Shown: one piece after another, positions 33,013-42,527 of the stretch
How the letters are laid out: each line of letters starts with the position of its first letter
How positions within the stretch are numbered: the first letter of the stretch is position 1
From: Methylocystis echinoides
GTDB taxonomy: Bacteria; Pseudomonadota; Alphaproteobacteria; Rhizobiales; Beijerinckiaceae
DNA length: 64,000 nucleotides
NCBI RefSeq assembly: GCF_040687965.1
Contig: NZ_CP156084.1
Span: 3,658,501-3,722,500 of the forward strand
Direction: 5' to 3'
Made by a program: the position numbers and the translations under genes
Notes under the pieces: model-generated
Database searches by the model: none
Seen by the model: only the letters and a program-made list of their open reading frames with translations
What the model was told of the DNA's origin: nothing

Positions 33013-33188
33013 CCGCCCGCCAAGTACAAAAATTTAAGCTCGGACCATGCAGGGGATTGCTTAAAATCTCCGTGCGCAAAGTTTTCGCCGGCCCGGGGCG
33101 AAATTGCCATCTGCGGGCCTTTTTCTGGAAATTATCTAAGACGGGTGGACCCTTCAGGTTGAAGGAGCAAGCGCAGGACGCGGATCGG

Positions 33189-34919
33189 ATGGCTGATCGT
33201 TCGGTTAACAAAGCCTTTGTTCGCGCGTTGAAACTCACCGCCGCGATCAATGAGAACCCGCGCCTGGTCTTGCCGCTCGCCTTCGACGAGGTCGCGCGCC
33301 AACGCGGCGATGCGCCTGCGCTCCTCTCCGAGCGCGGCGATCTCACCTTTCGTGAACTCTCGGAAAGGTCGCTGCGCTATGCGCAATGGGCTCTGGCGCA
33401 GGGTCTCGCCAAGGGCGACGCCGTGGCGCTGATAATGGAAGGGCAGCCCGAATATGTCGCCATCTGGCTCGGCTTGACGCGCATCGGCGTCGTGGTCGCG
33501 CTGATCAATCACCATCTCACGGGCGCGGCGCTGGCCCATTGCATCCGGGTCGCCGAGCCGCGTCTGATCCTCTGCTCGACCAAGTTTCGCCGCGCCTGCG
33601 AAGACGTCGCGTCAGAGCGGCTCTCCGTCATTGCGTGCGACGAGGGGTTCGAACGCGATCTTGCCCGGCAATCCGCCGAGCCGCCGGCGCTCCCCGAGTC
33701 CGCCCGGCCCACGCTCTCCGACCATGCGCTCTACATTTACACTTCCGGCACGACCGGCTTGCCTAAAGCGGCGATCGTCTCCCATCGGCGCTTGATGAAT
33801 TGGGCGCTGTGGTTCCAGGGCCTCATCGACGTCACGCCCGACGACCGCATGTATGACTGTCTGCCGCTCTATCACTCGGTCGGCGGCGTGGTCGCGGTGT
33901 GGTCGACGCTGCTCGGGGGCGGCGCCGTCGTGTTGCGTGAGCGATTCTCGGCGAGCGCCTTCTGGAGCGACGTTGTCGCCCATCGCTGCACGCTGTTCCA
34001 ATATATTGGCGAGCTGTGTCGCTATCTCATCCATGCCCCGCCCTGCCCCGAAGAGCGCCAGCACAGACTGCGCATGACGATCGGCAATGGGCTGAGGCCG
34101 GAAGTCTGGCCCGTTTTTCAGCGACGATTTGCGATCCCGCGCATTCTCGAATTCTACGCGGCGACGGAAAGCAATTTCTCTCTCTACAATGTCGAAGGCG
34201 AACCCGGGGCCATAGGCCGGATTCCGGCCTTCCTCGCAACGCGGCATCCCGTGCGGCTCGTCAGATATGACGTCGAGACAGAGACGCCTCTGCGTGGCGA
34301 CGATGGTTTCTGCGTCCCCTGCGGGCCGAATGAAGCGGGCGAGGCGATCGCCCGCATCGCGAATGATTTCGAGGGCTACCTCGATTCCGAGGCCTCGCAG
34401 AAGAAAATCTTGCGCAACGTCTTCGCATCTGGCGACGCCTGGATGCGCAGCGGCGATCTGATGCGCAAGGATGCGCGCGGCTTTTTTTATTTTCTCGACC
34501 GCATCGGCGACAGCTTCCGCTGGAAGGGCGAGAACGTATCGACGGCGGAAGTCGCGCAGGCGATTGCCGCCTATCCCGGCGTTCTCGACGCCGCCGTCTA
34601 TGGCGTAGAAGCGCCAGGCTGCGACGGGCGGGCCGGCATGGCGGCGATTGTCGCGGGCGAGACGTTCGAGATCGACGGGCTTTACCCCTATCTCGCCGCG
34701 CGCCTGCCGGGTTACGCGCGGCCGCTGTTCCTGCGGCTGTCGCGCGAGCTGGTTTTGACCGCAACGTTCAAACACCGGAAGCGCGAGCTTGCCGATCAGG
34801 GATTTGATCCTCGACTCATCCCTGACCCTGTCTTTTTCGCGTCTTCGAAGCAGTCTATATATGTTCCGCTGGACGCCTCGCTTTTTTTGAAGATCGTCGC
34901 AGGCGCCGTCCAACTCTAG
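33189..34919 (+). CDS. Acyl-CoA synthetase (FATP/very-long-chain type)
   Basis: 576 residues from the ATG at 33189; the frame is open to 32685, but that part is a shadow of metY. YTSGTTGLPKAAIVSH is the AMP loop, YAATESN the A5 motif, SGDLMRKD the hinge region, and LTATFKHRKRELADQGFD the C-terminal lysine region of FATP-like enzymes. It should activate a long-chain or unusual fatty acid with ATP and CoA. Followed by the amidase after 25 bases, so probably cotranscribed. Confidence 0.85.
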   Translation: MADRSVNKAFVRALKLTAAINENPRLVLPLAFDEVARQRGDAPALLSERGDLTFRELSERSLRYAQWALAQGLAKGDAVALIMEGQPEYVAIWLGLTRIGVVVALINHHLTGAALAHCIRVAEPRLILCSTKFRRACEDVASERLSVIACDEGFERDLARQSAEPPALPESARPTLSDHALYIYTSGTTGLPKAAIVSHRRLMNWALWFQGLIDVTPDDRMYDCLPLYHSVGGVVAVWSTLLGGGAVVLRERFSASAFWSDVVAHRCTLFQYIGELCRYLIHAPPCPEERQHRLRMTIGNGLRPEVWPVFQRRFAIPRILEFYAATESNFSLYNVEGEPGAIGRIPAFLATRHPVRLVRYDVETETPLRGDDGFCVPCGPNEAGEAIARIANDFEGYLDSEASQKKILRNVFASGDAWMRSGDLMRKDARGFFYFLDRIGDSFRWKGENVSTAEVAQAIAAYPGVLDAAVYGVEAPGCDGRAGMAAIVAGETFEIDGLYPYLAARLPGYARPLFLRLSRELVLTATFKHRKRELADQGFDPRLIPDPVFFASSKQSIYVPLDASLFLKIVAGAVQL

Positions 34920-34944
34920 CTGCCGAGCTGAAAAGGTTGCCGTG

Positions 34945-36111
34945 ATGACAGTCGATGTGGGCGCGATCTCGGTAGTCCTGAACGAAGGCGCGGATGGCGA
35001 AGGCCCGCTCTCCGGGGCGACCTTCGTCGTCAAGGAAAATATCGACGTCGCCGGTCACGTCTCGACCAATGGCCACCCGCAATGGGCGACGACCCATTCG
35101 CCTGCGCGCGCCAACGCCGCTGTCGTCGACCGTCTTCTGGGCGCCGGAGCGCGGCTTGTTGGAAAGGCGCAAATGGACGAGATGGCTTACAGCCTGATGG
35201 GCGCCAATCCGCATTATGGCGCGCCGATCAATCCGGCTGCGCCGGATCGGCATCCCGGCGGCTCCTCTTCGGGTTCGGCGGTGGCCGTCGCCGCCGGCCT
35301 CGTGAGTTTCTCCATTGGAACGGATACGGCCGGATCGTGCCGGGCGCCCGCAGCCTTTTGCGGGGTCTTCGGCTTTCGGTCTTCGCACGGCGCCATAACC
35401 ATGGACGGCGTCGTGCCGCTCGCCCCTTCTCTCGACGTCATCGGCTGGTTCGCACGCGATCTCGACCGCATGGCGAAAGTGGGCGACGCGCTTTTGCCGC
35501 CAGCGGCCGACGATCGCGGTTTCGAGGACGCCGTCCTGCTCGGCGACGCTTTCCAGGGCGTCGAGACGGCCTTTGCGGCGGGGGCCGCGCCGGCTGTCGA
35601 CATGTTGAAAAGCGGGCCCTGGCGCGAGGCGCGGCTGGGAGACGAGTTTTTCAAGACGACGCTTGCGCACTTCCGAAATCTTCAGGCTTGTGAGGCCTGG
35701 GCCTCGCATGGGGCCTGGATCGCCGCTCAGCATCCAACCTTTGGCAAGGGCGTCGAAGAGCGCTTCGCCATCGCCTCCAAGGTGACGGCCGAACAGAAGA
35801 AGGCCGCGCTCGCCTATCGCGACGCGGAGCGCGCGCGCATCGACGCGCTGCTTGGCGACGCGGGATTCCTCGTCATGCCGACGGTTCCGTTCCGCGCGCC
35901 CCTGCTCACGGAGAGCGAGGAGCAGCTCGACGCCAAGCGCTATCAGATGATGCGGCTATTTCTGATTGCGAGCTATTTCGGCCTGCCGCAGATCAGCCTG
36001 CCGCTGCCGACGAGCGAGGCGCCGGTCGCGCTTTCCTTCGTCGGCCGCCGCGGCGCTGACCGCCAGTTGATTGCGCTCGCCCAGCGTTTTTGCGGACGCT
36101 TGAAGAAATAA
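34945..36111 (+). CDS. Amidase-signature enzyme
   Basis: 388 residues, shorter than GatA. Ser-Ser-Lys signature: the Lys in VVKENIDV near 30, the cis-Ser region PGGSSSGSAVAVAAGL, and the nucleophilic Ser in TDTAGSCRAPA. Substrate unknown; members hydrolyse simple amides, including aryl amides, indole acetamide and allophanate. AAAAGG lies ahead of GTGATG; I chose the ATG at 34945. Next to an acyl-CoA synthetase, so an acyl-amide is one possible substrate. Confidence 0.85.
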   Translation: MTVDVGAISVVLNEGADGEGPLSGATFVVKENIDVAGHVSTNGHPQWATTHSPARANAAVVDRLLGAGARLVGKAQMDEMAYSLMGANPHYGAPINPAAPDRHPGGSSSGSAVAVAAGLVSFSIGTDTAGSCRAPAAFCGVFGFRSSHGAITMDGVVPLAPSLDVIGWFARDLDRMAKVGDALLPPAADDRGFEDAVLLGDAFQGVETAFAAGAAPAVDMLKSGPWREARLGDEFFKTTLAHFRNLQACEAWASHGAWIAAQHPTFGKGVEERFAIASKVTAEQKKAALAYRDAERARIDALLGDAGFLVMPTVPFRAPLLTESEEQLDAKRYQMMRLFLIASYFGLPQISLPLPTSEAPVALSFVGRRGADRQLIALAQRFCGRLKK

Positions 36112-36124
36112 GCCGATCGACTGC

Positions 36125-36565
36125 TCAGCCGCCGGCGACGGGCGCGCGTCCAAGCAAATCCATGATCCGCCCGGTCAGCCGATCCCGCACGTCGCGATAG
36201 GCGGAGAGGATGGCGTCTCGCGACCCTTGCGTCACGGTGGCGTCGGGCGTCGGCCAGTAGACGACGTCGACCGCCATGGCGCGAGTGAATTCGAGCGCCT
36301 TGTGATGCGCCTCGGGCGACAAGGTGACGATAAGGTCGAAATTACTGTCTTCGAGCTCTTCGAAAGTATGCGGCCGATGCCGGCTCATGTCGACGCCGAT
36401 CTCGTCCATGGCGGCAATGGCGAAAGGGTCGGGCTCGCCGCGTTTCAGGCCGGCCGAGGCGAAATAGACGTCGCGTCCGAAGTAATGCCGCGCAATCGCC
36501 TCCGCCATGGGCGAGCGCACTGTATTCATCGTGCAGGCGAACAGGATGGATTGCGGGCGCGTCAT
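36125..36565 (-). CDS. Low-molecular-weight protein-tyrosine-phosphatase family protein
   Basis: 146 residues from the ATG at 36565 (MTRPQSILFACTMNTVRSPM). The CTMNTVRS loop is the C-x5-R-S phosphatase signature; the general acid Asp sits in the YWPTPDAT block rather than the usual DPY. Related to arsenate-reductase-like phosphatases. Gap of 266 bases to UPF0262 upstream, with no supported gene in it. Confidence 0.8.
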   Translation of the reverse strand: MTRPQSILFACTMNTVRSPMAEAIARHYFGRDVYFASAGLKRGEPDPFAIAAMDEIGVDMSRHRPHTFEELEDSNFDLIVTLSPEAHHKALEFTRAMAVDVVYWPTPDATVTQGSRDAILSAYRDVRDRLTGRIMDLLGRAPVAGG

Positions 36566-36831
36566 CGCGTCGGCGCGTCCGGGGCCGCGCGGGAAGAGGC
36601 CCGTGTCCGCCGGAGAAGTTCGGTCGGCAAGGACGATCGCGGGAGCATGGAGAGTCGCAAGCCTCGTTAGAATTGCCGCCAGCGCCGTTGCGGCGTCCAA
36701 GCGTTCATCCGCTTCGAAAGAAGCGGCGCCGAACCCGCGCGATCGCGAAAACCGCTCTTGCAAGAACTAAGTAGCATTCGCGCCTGCAGCAAGCTGCCGC
36801 ACAAGCTAAAACTCAGCGTCCGCTGCGTCCT

Positions 36832-37311
36832 TCAGCCCTTCCAGTGCAGCGCCGTAATTAACGTGAACAGCCGCCGCGCGGTGTCGGCGTCGGTTTCGAT
36901 CTTGCCCTTGAGACGCTCGGCGAGAAGCTGGGCGCCTTCATTGTGGAGGCCACGCCGACCCATGTCGATCGCTTCGATGCGACTCGGCGTGGCCGTGCGG
37001 ATTGCAGCGTAATAGCTTTCGCAGACGAGGAAATAATCTTTCAGAATGCGCTTGAAGGGGGTCAGCGACAGGATGTGCGTGACGACATTGGCGCCCTTGT
37101 CGTCGCGAATGTCGAAGACGAGCCGCGCGTCGACGAGCGATATATGCAGCGCATAAGGTCCGCCGTTATGGCCGGCCAGGGCGAAGCTGTTATCCTCGAT
37201 CAAGTCATAGACGGCGATGGCGCGCTCGTGCTCCTGATCAGCCGAGCCGCGCCCGATCGAATTCTCGTCGAGCGTAACAGAAATCAGACGTTTCCGCGCA
37301 GATGCGTCCAC
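36832..37311 (-). CDS. UPF0262 family protein
   Basis: 159 residues. [20 protein letters not shown], then [20 protein letters not shown], are signature blocks of UPF0262, a conserved alphaproteobacterial protein of unknown function almost always next to hisD. Its ATG lies one base beyond the hisD stop, so it is translationally coupled to hisD. Confidence 0.92.
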   Translation of the reverse strand: MDASARKRLISVTLDENSIGRGSADQEHERAIAVYDLIEDNSFALAGHNGGPYALHISLVDARLVFDIRDDKGANVVTHILSLTPFKRILKDYFLVCESYYAAIRTATPSRIEAIDMGRRGLHNEGAQLLAERLKGKIETDADTARRLFTLITALHWKG

Positions 37312-37312
37312 C

Positions 37313-38614
37313 CTACGCCCCGAGCGAATTGAGCCGGATCGAGACCGAGCGGGCGTGCGCCTGAAGGCCCTCGGCGTCGCCGAGCGTCACCGCCGCAGCG
37401 CCGATGGCGCGCAGCGAGTCCGCGTCGCATTTCAAAATCGAGGTGCGCTTGACGAAATCGAGCACGCTCAAGCCCGAGGAGAAACGTGCGGAGCGCGCCG
37501 TCGGCAACACGTGATTGCTGCCGCCGACATAATCGCCGACCGCCTCCGGCGTATAGGCGCCGATGAAAATGGCGCCGGCGTTGGAGACGCGCGCGGCCAG
37601 CTCTTCGGCGTCTTCGCTGATGATTTCGAGATGCTCGGCCGCGATGCGGTCCGCGAGCGGCAGCGAGTCCGCAAGCTTCTTGACCAGAATCACCGCGCCA
37701 TAGTCGCGCCAGGAGGCCCCCGCGATCTCGTGACGCGAGAGCGTCGCAAGGTGACGTTCGACCGCCGCGACGGTCGCGTCGGCGATCTCCACGCTGTCGG
37801 TGATGAGAATGGACTGCGCCGACTCGTCGTGCTCGGCCTGGGCGAGGAGATCGGCGGCGATCCAATCGGGATTGGCGGTCTTGTCCGCGAGCACCAGCAC
37901 TTCGGAGGGACCGGCGATCATGTCGATGCCGACCTGGCCGAAGACGCGCCGCTTTGCCGCCGCAACCCAGGCGTTGCCTGGGCCAACGATCTTCGCGACC
38001 GGCGCAATCGTCTTGGTGCCATAGGCGAGCGCCGCCACGGCCTGCGCGCCGCCGACCCGATAGATTTCGTCGATGCCCGAGCGCCTGGCGGCGGCGAGCA
38101 CCAGCGGCTCGACATGGCCGCCGGGCGTCGGCACCACCATCACGATGCGCTTCACGCCGGCGACCTTCGCGGGCACGACGTTCATCAGCACCGAGGACGG
38201 GTAGGCCGCCGTGCCGCCCGGCACATAAAGGCCGACGGAATCGAGCGGCGACCAGCGCCAGCCGAGCTCCACGCCCGCCGCGTCGCGGTAACGCAGATCC
38301 TGCGGCTTCTGCTTCTCGTGAAAAGCCGTGATGCGCTCGAGCGCCAGATCGAGCGCGACGAGCTGCTCCTTCGAGCATTTGGCTTCCGCCGCGGCGACTT
38401 CGGCGGCGGAGACGGCGATTCCCGTCTGCGCCAGGTCGATCCGGTCGAATTTCTTGGAGTAATCGACGAGCGCCTCGTCGCCGTGCGCGATCACGTCCTC
38501 GATGATGGCGCGGACGGTGGCGTCGACGTCCTGGGACGACTCCCGCTTCATGGCGAGCAGCGACACGAAGCGCTGTTCGAAATCGGGGGCGGCGGCGTCC
38601 AGGCGCAAAGTCAT
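37313..38614 (-). CDS. hisD: Histidinol dehydrogenase
   Basis: 433 residues, the family length. It catalyses the last two steps of histidine synthesis, histidinol to histidine. Blocks seen are [29 protein letters not shown] and [18 protein letters not shown] 38614 is chosen because GGAG precedes it by six bases; the longer frame from 38647 would include the leader hairpin. A possible leader stem lies at 38625-38642. Confidence 0.96.
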   Translation of the reverse strand: MTLRLDAAAPDFEQRFVSLLAMKRESSQDVDATVRAIIEDVIAHGDEALVDYSKKFDRIDLAQTGIAVSAAEVAAAEAKCSKEQLVALDLALERITAFHEKQKPQDLRYRDAAGVELGWRWSPLDSVGLYVPGGTAAYPSSVLMNVVPAKVAGVKRIVMVVPTPGGHVEPLVLAAARRSGIDEIYRVGGAQAVAALAYGTKTIAPVAKIVGPGNAWVAAAKRRVFGQVGIDMIAGPSEVLVLADKTANPDWIAADLLAQAEHDESAQSILITDSVEIADATVAAVERHLATLSRHEIAGASWRDYGAVILVKKLADSLPLADRIAAEHLEIISEDAEELAARVSNAGAIFIGAYTPEAVGDYVGGSNHVLPTARSARFSSGLSVLDFVKRTSILKCDADSLRAIGAAAVTLGDAEGLQAHARSVSIRLNSLGA

Positions 38615-38624
38615 TTCCATCTCC

Positions 38625-38642
38625 AACCGGGTTTTCCCGGTT
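38625..38642 (-). promoter_or_regulatory. Small hairpin in the hisD leader
   Basis: AACCGGG pairs with CCCGGTT around TTTT. It sits just before the hisD ribosome site (GGAG) and could affect initiation. No attenuator-type T-run or histidine leader peptide was found. Confidence 0.4.
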
Positions 38643-38695
38643 GTCATGACCTTCCGCGAGCGCTTTCGTCAAGTTTGATCGAGCCCCGAGCCCTT

Positions 38696-39178
38696 TCAGG
38701 GCGCGCCAGACTCGGAAGAAGAGAGCTCATGCGTCGGGCGGGCCGCGGTTTTCCAGCGCGGGCCGATGTCGCAAAGTTGGGCCTCGACGCATTCGACGTC
38801 GAGACAGATCGCCGCGCCGCCGGCGAAGGTCAGACGGATGACCCCGCCCGGCGGCTCGGGGCCCGCTTCGAAGGTGACGGCGAGAAGCTCGAGAATGGCG
38901 TCCGGCTCGTCGCGAGAGACGCGCGCGCAACGCACCCGCTGCACGCTTTCAAAATGCAGGCCGGCCCGGCAGCGCTCGAGGCGCCCCTCCATTTCAGCCG
39001 TCCAGTCGAAGCGCGAGCCAACGAGCGCAAAGCGGCGCTTGGCCGGCAGATAGGCAATGTCTCCGACACGCACCAACGCGTCCTGCACATGCGCGGAAAG
39101 GAGCGCGAGATCTTCGCTGTCGAGCGCGTGCAGGCGCAACGCCGGCGCCGAGAAGCCATTTTCGAGCGGTGTGGCCAT
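38696..39178 (-). CDS. DUF2948 family protein
   Basis: 160 residues from the ATG at 39178. LRLHALDSEDLALLSAHVQD, then FALVGSRFDW and CARVSRDEPDAILELLAVTF, define DUF2948, an alphaproteobacterial family of unknown function commonly next to hisD and murA. Position upstream of hisD fits. Confidence 0.9.
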   Translation of the reverse strand: MATPLENGFSAPALRLHALDSEDLALLSAHVQDALVRVGDIAYLPAKRRFALVGSRFDWTAEMEGRLERCRAGLHFESVQRVRCARVSRDEPDAILELLAVTFEAGPEPPGGVIRLTFAGGAAICLDVECVEAQLCDIGPRWKTAARPTHELSSSESGAP

Positions 39179-39290
39179 GCTGATCCTCCCTGCGCCGGAT
39201 ATGGCGAGAGGCGCGAGGGGACGCAAGTGCGCATTGGCTTCATGAGGGCGGGCAGGCTGGGAGGGCGGCGCCACGTCCCAGCCGCAACAG

Positions 39291-39785
39291 TCATTCGGTC
39301 TTTGGCGTGTCGTCACAGCCTTTGGCCATGGCCTCGCGGCCCGCGGCGGCGATTTCTTCGGGCGTCATGTCGCGAATATGCGTCGCGATGGACCACTCAT
39401 GGCCAAAGGGGTCGACGACAACGCCGTAGCGATCGCCCCAGAACATATCTGCGACCGGCATTTTCACGGTCGCCCCGGCCGCGACCGCCTGTGCGAAAAC
39501 CTCATCGACGTTCGGCACGGCGACATGGATCGTCACGGGCGTGCCTTTGAGCGCCTTGGGGCCGAGGGCGCCCCATTCCGGCATTTCATCGACCAACATC
39601 AGCTTTGAATCGCCGATGCTGACGCTCGCGTGCATCAACCGCCCGTCCGGCCCCGGCATGCGCATCAGCTCCTTCGCGCCGAAGGCCTTCTTGTAGAACT
39701 CGATCGCTTCCGCGGCGCCGGCGCACACGATATGCGGGGTCAGCGTATGCACGCCCTCCGGAACGGGCTTGACCTGATCATTCAT
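39291..39785 (-). CDS. VOC-superfamily protein (PhnB/glyoxalase-like)
   Basis: 164 residues: a glyoxalase/bleomycin-resistance-type fold with two beta-alpha-beta-beta-beta modules (TLTPHIVCAGAAEAIEFYKK; FWGDRYGVVVDPFGHEWSIA). PhnB-like relatives have no proven general function. It lies 20 bases downstream of the MarR gene, so it is probably in its operon; a second VOC gene sits across the divergent region. Confidence 0.82.
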   Translation of the reverse strand: MNDQVKPVPEGVHTLTPHIVCAGAAEAIEFYKKAFGAKELMRMPGPDGRLMHASVSIGDSKLMLVDEMPEWGALGPKALKGTPVTIHVAVPNVDEVFAQAVAAGATVKMPVADMFWGDRYGVVVDPFGHEWSIATHIRDMTPEEIAAAGREAMAKGCDDTPKTE

Positions 39786-39805
39786 GTCTTCCTCCCTAGT
39801 GACCG

Positions 39806-40246
39806 TCAGCGAATATTCCCGAGCGAGGCGCGCAGATCGTTGCAGTCGGTCTGCGCCAGTTCCTGCTCGAGCGCCCGATGCGCAGCGCGCCAGATCGGCA
39901 CGGCCAGAGCGAGCGAGGCGCGACCGTCGTCGGTCAGCGAGACCCGCCGCGCCCGCTTGTCTTTCTCGTCGGCGGCGAGCCGCACGAGGCCGCGCCGCTC
40001 CAGCGATTTCAGCGCCGCCGTCAGCGTCGTGCGGTCCATGGCGAGAAACTCCGCGAGCTTGCCGACCGTCGGCGGCTGCGGCGCGTTCAGCGCCATCATC
40101 AGCGAGAATTGTCCGTTGGTGAGGCCGACAGGGGCAAACGCCCTGTCGAAGCGCCGCGCCAGCCGGCGCGCGGCCCTTTGCGTCGCAAGGCAGAGGCAGC
40201 TGTCGCGAACTTCATGGACGACCTCGATGGGAAGCGGTTTTGACAT
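39806..40246 (-). CDS. MarR-family transcriptional regulator
   Basis: 146 residues. Winged helix: VGLTNGQFSLMMALNAPQPP, LAEFLAMDRTTLTAALKSLE and RRGLVRLAADEKDKRARRVS. A 12-base palindrome sits at 40258-40269, just upstream of its start and of the divergent VOC gene, so auto- and cross-regulation by one operator is probable. It may sense a phenolic or oxidant ligand, as in the family, but the ligand is unknown. Confidence 0.88.
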   Translation of the reverse strand: MSKPLPIEVVHEVRDSCLCLATQRAARRLARRFDRAFAPVGLTNGQFSLMMALNAPQPPTVGKLAEFLAMDRTTLTAALKSLERRGLVRLAADEKDKRARRVSLTDDGRASLALAVPIWRAAHRALEQELAQTDCNDLRASLGNIR

Positions 40247-40257
40247 GGCGTAGTTAC

Positions 40258-40269
40258 GTTGATATCAAC
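40258..40269. promoter_or_regulatory. Probable MarR operator palindrome
   Basis: GTTGATATCAAC, a perfect 12-base palindrome, between the divergent marR-like (ATG at 40246) and VOC (ATG at 40306) genes, where a MarR dimer would be expected to bind. Confidence 0.6.
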
Positions 40270-40305
40270 CTTTATGGGTCACGTCCAGTCCATAAGGAGC
40301 GCTCG

Positions 40306-40767
40306 ATGCATGTGAAAGTGAGAACCTGCCTGGCCTTCACAGATCAGGCTGAGGAAGCGGCGCGCTTTTATGTTTCGCTGCTGCCCGGTTCGGAGATCGA
40401 GACCGTCTTCCGGCCGGAACCCGACAGACCGGCCCTGACCGCCTTCTTCACGCTCGCCGGGACTCCTTATCAAGCGCTGAACATGGGCGATTACGCCACG
40501 CTGAACGATTCGGTCTCGATCTCGGTCGTGACGAAGGATCAGGAGGAGACCGACCGGCTGTGGGCGGCGCTGCTCGCCGACGGCGGCGCGGAAAATCGCT
40601 GCGGTTGGCTGAGAGATCGCTTCGGGCTTTCCTGGCAGATCGTGCCGGAAGTCCTGCCGCGCCTGCTGACCGCCCCCGACCGCGCCGCCGCCGGACGCGC
40701 GATGCAGGCGATGCTCGGCATGGCGAAGCTCGACATTGCGGCGCTCGAGGCGGCGTTCGCGGGCTAA
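40306..40767 (+). CDS. VOC-superfamily protein (3-demethylubiquinone-methyltransferase-like/PhnB)
   Basis: 153 residues from the ATG at 40306 (AAGGAG six bases upstream). TCLAFTDQAEEAARFYVSLL, then WAALLADGGAENRCGWLRDR and FGLSWQIVPEVLPRLL, is the single-domain PhnB-type family. Divergent from MarR, so likely controlled by the operator at 40258. Confidence 0.85.
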   Translation: MHVKVRTCLAFTDQAEEAARFYVSLLPGSEIETVFRPEPDRPALTAFFTLAGTPYQALNMGDYATLNDSVSISVVTKDQEETDRLWAALLADGGAENRCGWLRDRFGLSWQIVPEVLPRLLTAPDRAAAGRAMQAMLGMAKLDIAALEAAFAG

Positions 40768-40776
40768 AAAACCGCG

Positions 40777-40968
40777 TCAGCGCACGTCGATCTCGGACTG
40801 AACGACATGTTCGAGCGGCGTGCCTTCCGCCGTCAACGTCATGCGCAGCTTGAGCCTCTCGCCCGCGACCTTGTGCTCGCGCACGATGCGCTCGATCTCG
40901 CGCTGGGAGGTGACCCCCACCTCCTTGAGGAACTTGCGAACGGCCATATTGAAGGCGTCTTCGTCCAT
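40777..40968 (-). CDS. DUF6494 family protein
   Basis: 63 residues from the ATG at 40968 (GGGAG upstream): MDEDAFNMAVRKFLKEVGVT, SQREIERIVREH, LKLRMTLTAEGT and LEHVVQSEIDV are the conserved blocks. Small alphaproteobacterial protein of unknown function. Confidence 0.85.
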   Translation of the reverse strand: MDEDAFNMAVRKFLKEVGVTSQREIERIVREHKVAGERLKLRMTLTAEGTPLEHVVQSEIDVR

Positions 40969-41034
40969 CGCCCGTCTCCCACTCACAACCAATGGCTAGC
41001 TAGCGCGCGCGGGCGGGAGCGAAAGGCGGCGGGC

Positions 41035-42330
41035 TTAGTCCTGAAACGGGTTGTGAACGAGGATCGTGTCGTCACGTTCGGGGCTCGTCGAGAGCAGCGC
41101 CACCGGCGCGCCGATCAACTCTTCGATCCGACGGACATATTTGATCGCCTGCGCCGGCAATTCCGCCCAGCTGCGCGCGCCGCTCGTCGTCTCCTTCCAG
41201 CCGGGGAAGCTCTCATAAACCGGCGTCACCCGCGCCTGCGCGGATTGCGACGCGGGCAAACGATCGACCCGCTTGCCGTCGAGCATGTAATGGGTGCAGA
41301 TCCTGATCTCGTCGAAGCCGTCGAGGATGTCGAGCTTGGTCAACGCAATGCCGTTGATGCCCGAGGTCTTCACCGCCTGGCGCGTGAGCACGGCGTCGAA
41401 CCAGCCGCAACGGCGCCGCCGCCCGGTGTTGGTGCCGAATTCATGGCCGCGGTCGCCAATGAGTTCGCCGATGGAGTCGGTCAGCTCGGTCGGGAACGGC
41501 CCGCCGCCGACGCGGGTCGTATAGGCCTTTGCGATGCCCAGCACATAGCCGATGGCCCCTGGCCCGAGCCCTGAGCCGCTCGCCGCCGCGGCGGCGACCG
41601 TATTGGACGACGTCACATAAGGATAGGTGCCGTGGTCGACGTCGAGCAGCACGCCCTGCGCGCCCTCGAAGAGGATGCGCTTGCCGGCGCGGCGCTGCTC
41701 GTCGAGCAGATCCCAGACCGCGTCCATGAAGGGCAAAATCTTCGGCGCGACCGAGAGCAGCTCGTCGCGGAGCGCCGCCGGATCGACCGCCGGCAGGCCG
41801 AGGCCGCGGCGCAGCGGATCGTGATGGGCGAGAACCCGGGCGATCTTGTCGTCGAGCGTATCGGGCTCCGCGAGGTCCATGAGGCGGATCGAGCGCCGGC
41901 CCACCTTGTCCTCGTAAGCGGGGCCGATGCCGCGCTTGGTCGTGCCGATCTTGGCGCCGCCGCCGGCGGCCTCCTCGCGATGCGCGTCGAGCTCGCGATG
42001 CAGCGACAGGATCAGCGGCGCATTCTCGGCGACCTTGAAATTCTCCGGCGTGATTTCGACGCCCTGCGCGCGCAGCCGGTCGATCTCGCCGACCAGAAAA
42101 TGCGGGTCGACGACCACGCCGTTGCCGATGACAGAGAGTTTGCCTGGCCGCACGATGCCGGAGGGGAGCAGCGCAAGCTTATAGGTCGTGCTATCGATGA
42201 CCAGCGTATGGCCGGCGTTGTGGCCGCCCTGAAAGCGCACGACGACATCCGCTTCCAGCGAGAGCCAGTCGACGATCTTGCCTTTGCCCTCGTCGCCCCA
42301 TTGGGCGCCGACCACCGCCACATTCGCCAT
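41035..42330 (-). CDS. purA: Adenylosuccinate synthetase
   Basis: 431 residues from the ATG at 42330. It condenses IMP and aspartate with GTP, the first step to [19 protein letters not shown] is the P-loop with the catalytic Asp. [47 protein letters not shown] and [10 protein letters not shown] are all present. A terminator-like hairpin lies in its 5' region (42359-42405). Confidence 0.97.
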   Translation of the reverse strand: MANVAVVGAQWGDEGKGKIVDWLSLEADVVVRFQGGHNAGHTLVIDSTTYKLALLPSGIVRPGKLSVIGNGVVVDPHFLVGEIDRLRAQGVEITPENFKVAENAPLILSLHRELDAHREEAAGGGAKIGTTKRGIGPAYEDKVGRRSIRLMDLAEPDTLDDKIARVLAHHDPLRRGLGLPAVDPAALRDELLSVAPKILPFMDAVWDLLDEQRRAGKRILFEGAQGVLLDVDHGTYPYVTSSNTVAAAAASGSGLGPGAIGYVLGIAKAYTTRVGGGPFPTELTDSIGELIGDRGHEFGTNTGRRRRCGWFDAVLTRQAVKTSGINGIALTKLDILDGFDEIRICTHYMLDGKRVDRLPASQSAQARVTPVYESFPGWKETTSGARSWAELPAQAIKYVRRIEELIGAPVALLSTSPERDDTILVHNPFQD

Positions 42331-42358
42331 GATGCTACTTCGCGCTGCCTGAAACGAC

Positions 42359-42405
42359 AAAAAGCCCCGCGCGGTAACGCGAAGGGCTCGTTACGGGCGG
42401 GGTTT
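42359..42405 (-). terminator. Terminator-like hairpin in the purA leader region
   Basis: On the minus strand ACCCCGC and CGTAACG pair with CGTTAC and GCGGGG (with a small internal mismatch), followed by TTTTT, ending 29 bases before the purA ATG. The neighbouring gene upstream runs the other way, so no gene in this window needs to end here. Either an attenuator for purA or the end of an unannotated short transcript. Confidence 0.55.
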
Positions 42406-42527
42406 AGCGCAGGATCGCTGGACGGTAAAGCCCCGCAGGGGCCACCCGCCCCGCCGGAACTTCGCGCGCGCTGCGCGGTTGCCGTTGAATCGCCCCGGAA
42501 CGGAGGGGCGCCCAAGAGGTCACCGCC

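Noticed and set aside
32685-33188. N-terminal extension of the acyl-CoA synthetase
   Set aside because: It overlaps the start of metY in antisense and is basic, unlike ANL N termini.
33612-35033. A 473-residue minus-strand frame opposite the acyl-CoA synthetase
   Set aside because: The plus strand carries a full set of ANL motifs, so this is a shadow.
37355-39550. A 731-residue open frame on the plus strand across hisD and DUF2948
   Set aside because: It lies opposite confidently identified genes; composition is His/Arg/Gly-rich as expected of an antisense frame.
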